Positions 61,389-64,000 of a stretch of DNA of 64,000 nucleotides are shown piece by piece; position 1 is the stretch's first letter; each line of letters begins with the position of its first letter. The notes under the pieces are model-generated. The model worked only from the letters and a program-made list of their open reading frames with translations, was not told where the DNA came from and did no database searches. This stretch comes from Topomyia yanbarensis. Taxonomy: Eukaryota; Arthropoda; Insecta; Diptera; Culicidae. Made by a program: the position numbers and the translations under genes. The stretch covers positions 84,814,370 to 84,878,369 of the forward strand of contig NC_080671.1 of NCBI RefSeq assembly GCF_030247195.1, written 5' to 3'.

Positions 61389-61393
61389 CGATG

Positions 61394-63060
61394 CAAGGTA
61401 CCTCTGTTCGCGGCACACCAAAGGTAATTTTCGTTTTACATTGATATTATGAAAAAAAGCTAAATTGGGTTAAGATTATAATATTTGGCTCATAGTATTT
61501 AACCCGTTCATATATCACGTAAACAGAAACACTTTAGTTGATGGCGCCCTCTATGGACAAGCGTGGACAAACACTGTACACAGGTCGGGGTAGAGGACCT
61601 TGGATATCCATGTGAACTTTTTTTATTTTTTAATCCGATAATTACTTAGAATAAATGTCTAATTCAAGAAAAATATGGATTTTTCACTGTGCTAGCCTGC
61701 TTTGATGCTAGATCTAATCCTATAGACTATATATCCAATGGAAAATCGTTTGAGTTTTGTCCACAGAACTTTATACTTACTTAGACTTGTAACCTATAAA
61801 TTCTTGAATTGACTTTCAAATTTGTGTTACATTCCAATAAAGGAAAAAATGATGATGAGCCTGCGTGAACTATGCCGAGATAATTCACAAAGAAACCGAG
61901 TTAGGTACTCCATTCCGGTGTTGTTTAAGCGTCCATTAGGCAATTAACCGCTGGATAATTCTTTGCAATATTTAACAAATACAATTTCCTACACGTGAAT
62001 GAATTAGCGCTCCGGAAGTTCGTTTAATCCATAGCATTCTGCAAGTTTTTCATCTTTTCCCAATATGCCGATTGCACTAAATGCACACTTCCAATGTCTT
62101 ATGCTTACAAATGTAACAAACCAGCCGCTATCCAACCGGAAGAATCATTTCTGTCGATCACAGACTTAATTTTGTGTTTAGCATTTTACCTAGAAAAATC
62201 GATTTTCTCATCCGCGGATTAAAATATCGATAAGGCAATTTTCATTCGATCTTTTTTCAACATTCCCATCATTACGAAAAGGTACCCACACAAGACATCA
62301 GTAATGTCAATTGTAAGGGGAGTATTGACAGAAATCCTAAACAATTCCAGGCTTGCCAATACTAAATTATGACACTTTTATTGTGCTTGTAAGAGCCCTT
62401 TAAGATGTTCGTAAATATTACGTTCGCGTGTTTAATCAAAAAATTCTTGCGAAATAGATTCGTCCTCAACCCAAGAAATTTGTTTTGCGCTATTCACAAT
62501 TTCTGCCAAAAAAATCCCCACAATATCTAATCACAATAATGGTTATTACAAGACTGCATCTAACTTTCATAATGATTTTTTTTGTGAATGTCACGAACAA
62601 AAAAGGCCACAATCATTCTACTATTCAATAGTGCTGAGCAAGTTGAAAGAAAATTGATTTTGCCAGATCGATCCTTTCAATTAAAACAAAAATCGTGACA
62701 ACATCGATCCTGAAATATCGAACGAAAAAATAACATGCTAATAAATACAAAAACTTCTCTAAGATGAACAAAAATGAATTTGTACAACCAACGGAATCGT
62801 TCGCAATTGTAACCCGTCAGGGTACAATATGGCACTGGGTGGAAATATACCTGTTTTGTGTATACATTCCGTAGAGTGCATTTGTTTAAGTAAATTATGC
62901 GCACCGGTGTTCCACATGATCGTTCACTTTTTACTTAAAATTTTGTTATATTTTTGTTTGAGAACGATTTTGTTAGTTCAGATAGGTGTTGTAATTTTTG
63001 TTAAACATTTGTGAATAAGTAACATAGGGTTACATAGGCCACAATTCTCCCTTGCTGTCG
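61394..63060. other. No gene recognised
   Basis: AT-rich sequence with no supported repeat ends or ORFs. A CTCF-like word lies at 61543-61556 (see findings). Confidence 0.4.
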
Positions 63061-63373
63061 AAAAGTGTGTTGAATTCGCGAAACAATGGGTGTCAGCGAC
63101 GGCGGTGGTGGAAGGTGGGCGGTTTATTTACATCGTGCGAGAGGCGGCCATCGCAGTTGGGCGAGTTAGTTTCGGACCACGTTGCTATGCAGGTTCCTAC
63201 AAAAGAGCCTTGCTCACCTCCCTAGCTAATCGCTAAGGGCAGTTCCCGGAGCAGCCAGCAGTAGTTTCGGAAGAACTTTCCCGGCCGGTCGAACGAGACC
63301 ACCCGCCTATCCGCCCGCAGCAGCGAGTCAACAGCAGCAACAGTGAAGTGGAGAATGGATAGCGGAAAATAGA
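63061..63373 (+). other. Possible non-coding 5' exon of a host gene
   Basis: A sharply GC-richer block in AT-rich DNA, with GGCGGTGGTGG and CAGCAGCAACAG-type runs as in insect 5' UTRs. A short frame starts at 63086 (MGVSDGGGGRWAVY, 27 codons). GACATG/GTAAAA near 63372 would fit a splice donor. No coding family can be named, and the rest of the gene would lie outside the window. The assignment is weak. Confidence 0.3.
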
Positions 63374-64000
63374 CATGGTAAAATTAAATTTATTTGTTTG
63401 TATTCCATTAGTTTGTTGTGTTACGAAAATCCGAAATTCCGGTAGAAGCACCTTGGCCGCCCTAAAAAGAAGGGTCCTCCGGACAAATTTACATAAGAAC
63501 CCGATTAGTGGGCAAATTCCTACTTACATAATATACACAAACATTTATTAAAACAAACGAAACATTTTGTTTCATTCACGAAAATAATTTCGTTACCAAC
63601 AATACCATTCTTGCAATGCACACTAAATAAGTAAAATTTACGAAAACTGCAGAAAACGACGAATGAGCTCGTGCATTGTACGATCAATTTAATTATATTT
63701 ACGAATTTATATTTTCAGTGTATACTCTGCTGAAAGCTTGTCTATCACAATTCATCTGTTGTATTATATCTGGATTCCACCTGAATTTCCAAACCCCAAA
63801 AACAATCACTGAGACCGTGCGCATGCCCAGTCAAATAATCCATTTCAGAGTCGCAACCGCGAACTGCGCAACATAAGCTCGACAGCGATAATCGGCGGCA
63901 TCGCTAGAAATCAGCTTCAAAGTAAACATTTCCACCTAATAGACTCTCTTTTCTATTTGCATCCGCGTCTGCGAACCACTTGCCATTAAGCATTTGGTGT
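63374..64000. other. No gene recognised
   Basis: AT-rich up to about 63830, then a more balanced stretch to the window edge. Nothing supported; intron of the preceding possible exon is one reading. Confidence 0.35.

Overview
The window looks like a repeat-dense stretch of a culicine mosquito genome, most likely Aedes. It is AT-rich with insect-type spacing. It carries LOA/Loner-, R1- and CR1-like non-LTR retrotransposon ORFs of mosquito type, long tRNA-headed SINEs, and many small DNA transposons flanked by TA, TTAA, 8-bp or 5-bp duplications. I found no intact cellular protein gene, functional tRNA or rRNA. Nearly everything that can be named is a mobile element, often one inside another. 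One short block near the right end (63.06-63.37 kb) could be a non-coding 5' exon of a host gene.

Layout. 0.7-2.2 kb: a 9-bp minisatellite interrupted by a hAT-like MITE. 2.24-4.23 kb: a fold-back element with arms of about 740 bp. 4.3-5.7 kb: a diverged CG-containing repeat carrying a SINE with a 25-bp target duplication. 6.34-14.34 kb: an 8-kb TA-flanked element. Nested in it are an R1-clade LINE (itself split by an ORF1-only insertion), a short Helitron-like element with a (TA)n block, and a CACAGTG-ended element. 14.4-20.7 kb: SINE, mariner fragment, piggyBac-like and pogo-like MITEs lying side by side, and a hAT MITE. 22.2-24.3 kb: a second SINE copy and a second pogo-like MITE. 24.7-28.6 kb: a LOA-like LINE interrupted by an open 330-codon ORF1. 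28.6-33 kb: no recognisable gene. 33-36 kb: more of the CG-containing repeat. 36.9-43.6 kb: LINE fragments, a SINE and a TTAA-flanked element. 43.9-47.6 kb: an R1-type gag and an R1-type 3' end, each interrupted by the same 866-bp CACAGTG element in opposite orientations. 47.9-53.3 kb: a CR1-like/LOA chimera interrupted by a diverged 1.8-kb CACAGTG element. 55.6-57.2 kb: a second fold-back element holding a hAT MITE. 59.1-60.2 kb: a broken mariner transposase. 61.4 kb: a lone CACAGTG end.

Main discovery candidate. Five loci end in CACAGTG, which is exactly the consensus V(D)J RSS heptamer. They sit on 5-bp target sites of the form CNNNG, which fits the Transib superfamily (RAG1-core relatives). 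In both the 866-bp family (two copies) and the diverged 1.8-kb member, one end has a nonamer-like block (CCAAAACCT or CCAAACCTC) exactly 12 bp from the heptamer. The other end has ACAAAACCT exactly 23 bp away. So these mosquito elements have asymmetric 12/23 RSS-like ends. The insertions are supported inside the window by reconstructed empty sites.

Second candidate. An ORF1-only LINE unit (RRM-like plus CCHC knuckle, ending in a stem-loop and an A/T-rich tail) is inserted with a 12-bp duplication into an R1 ORF2. A related, still open ORF1 sits inside a LOA ORF2. This recalls mammalian HAL1 (half-L1) elements.

All of this comes from reading the sequence by eye. Family names rest on remembered motifs, and boundaries marked approximate are approximate.
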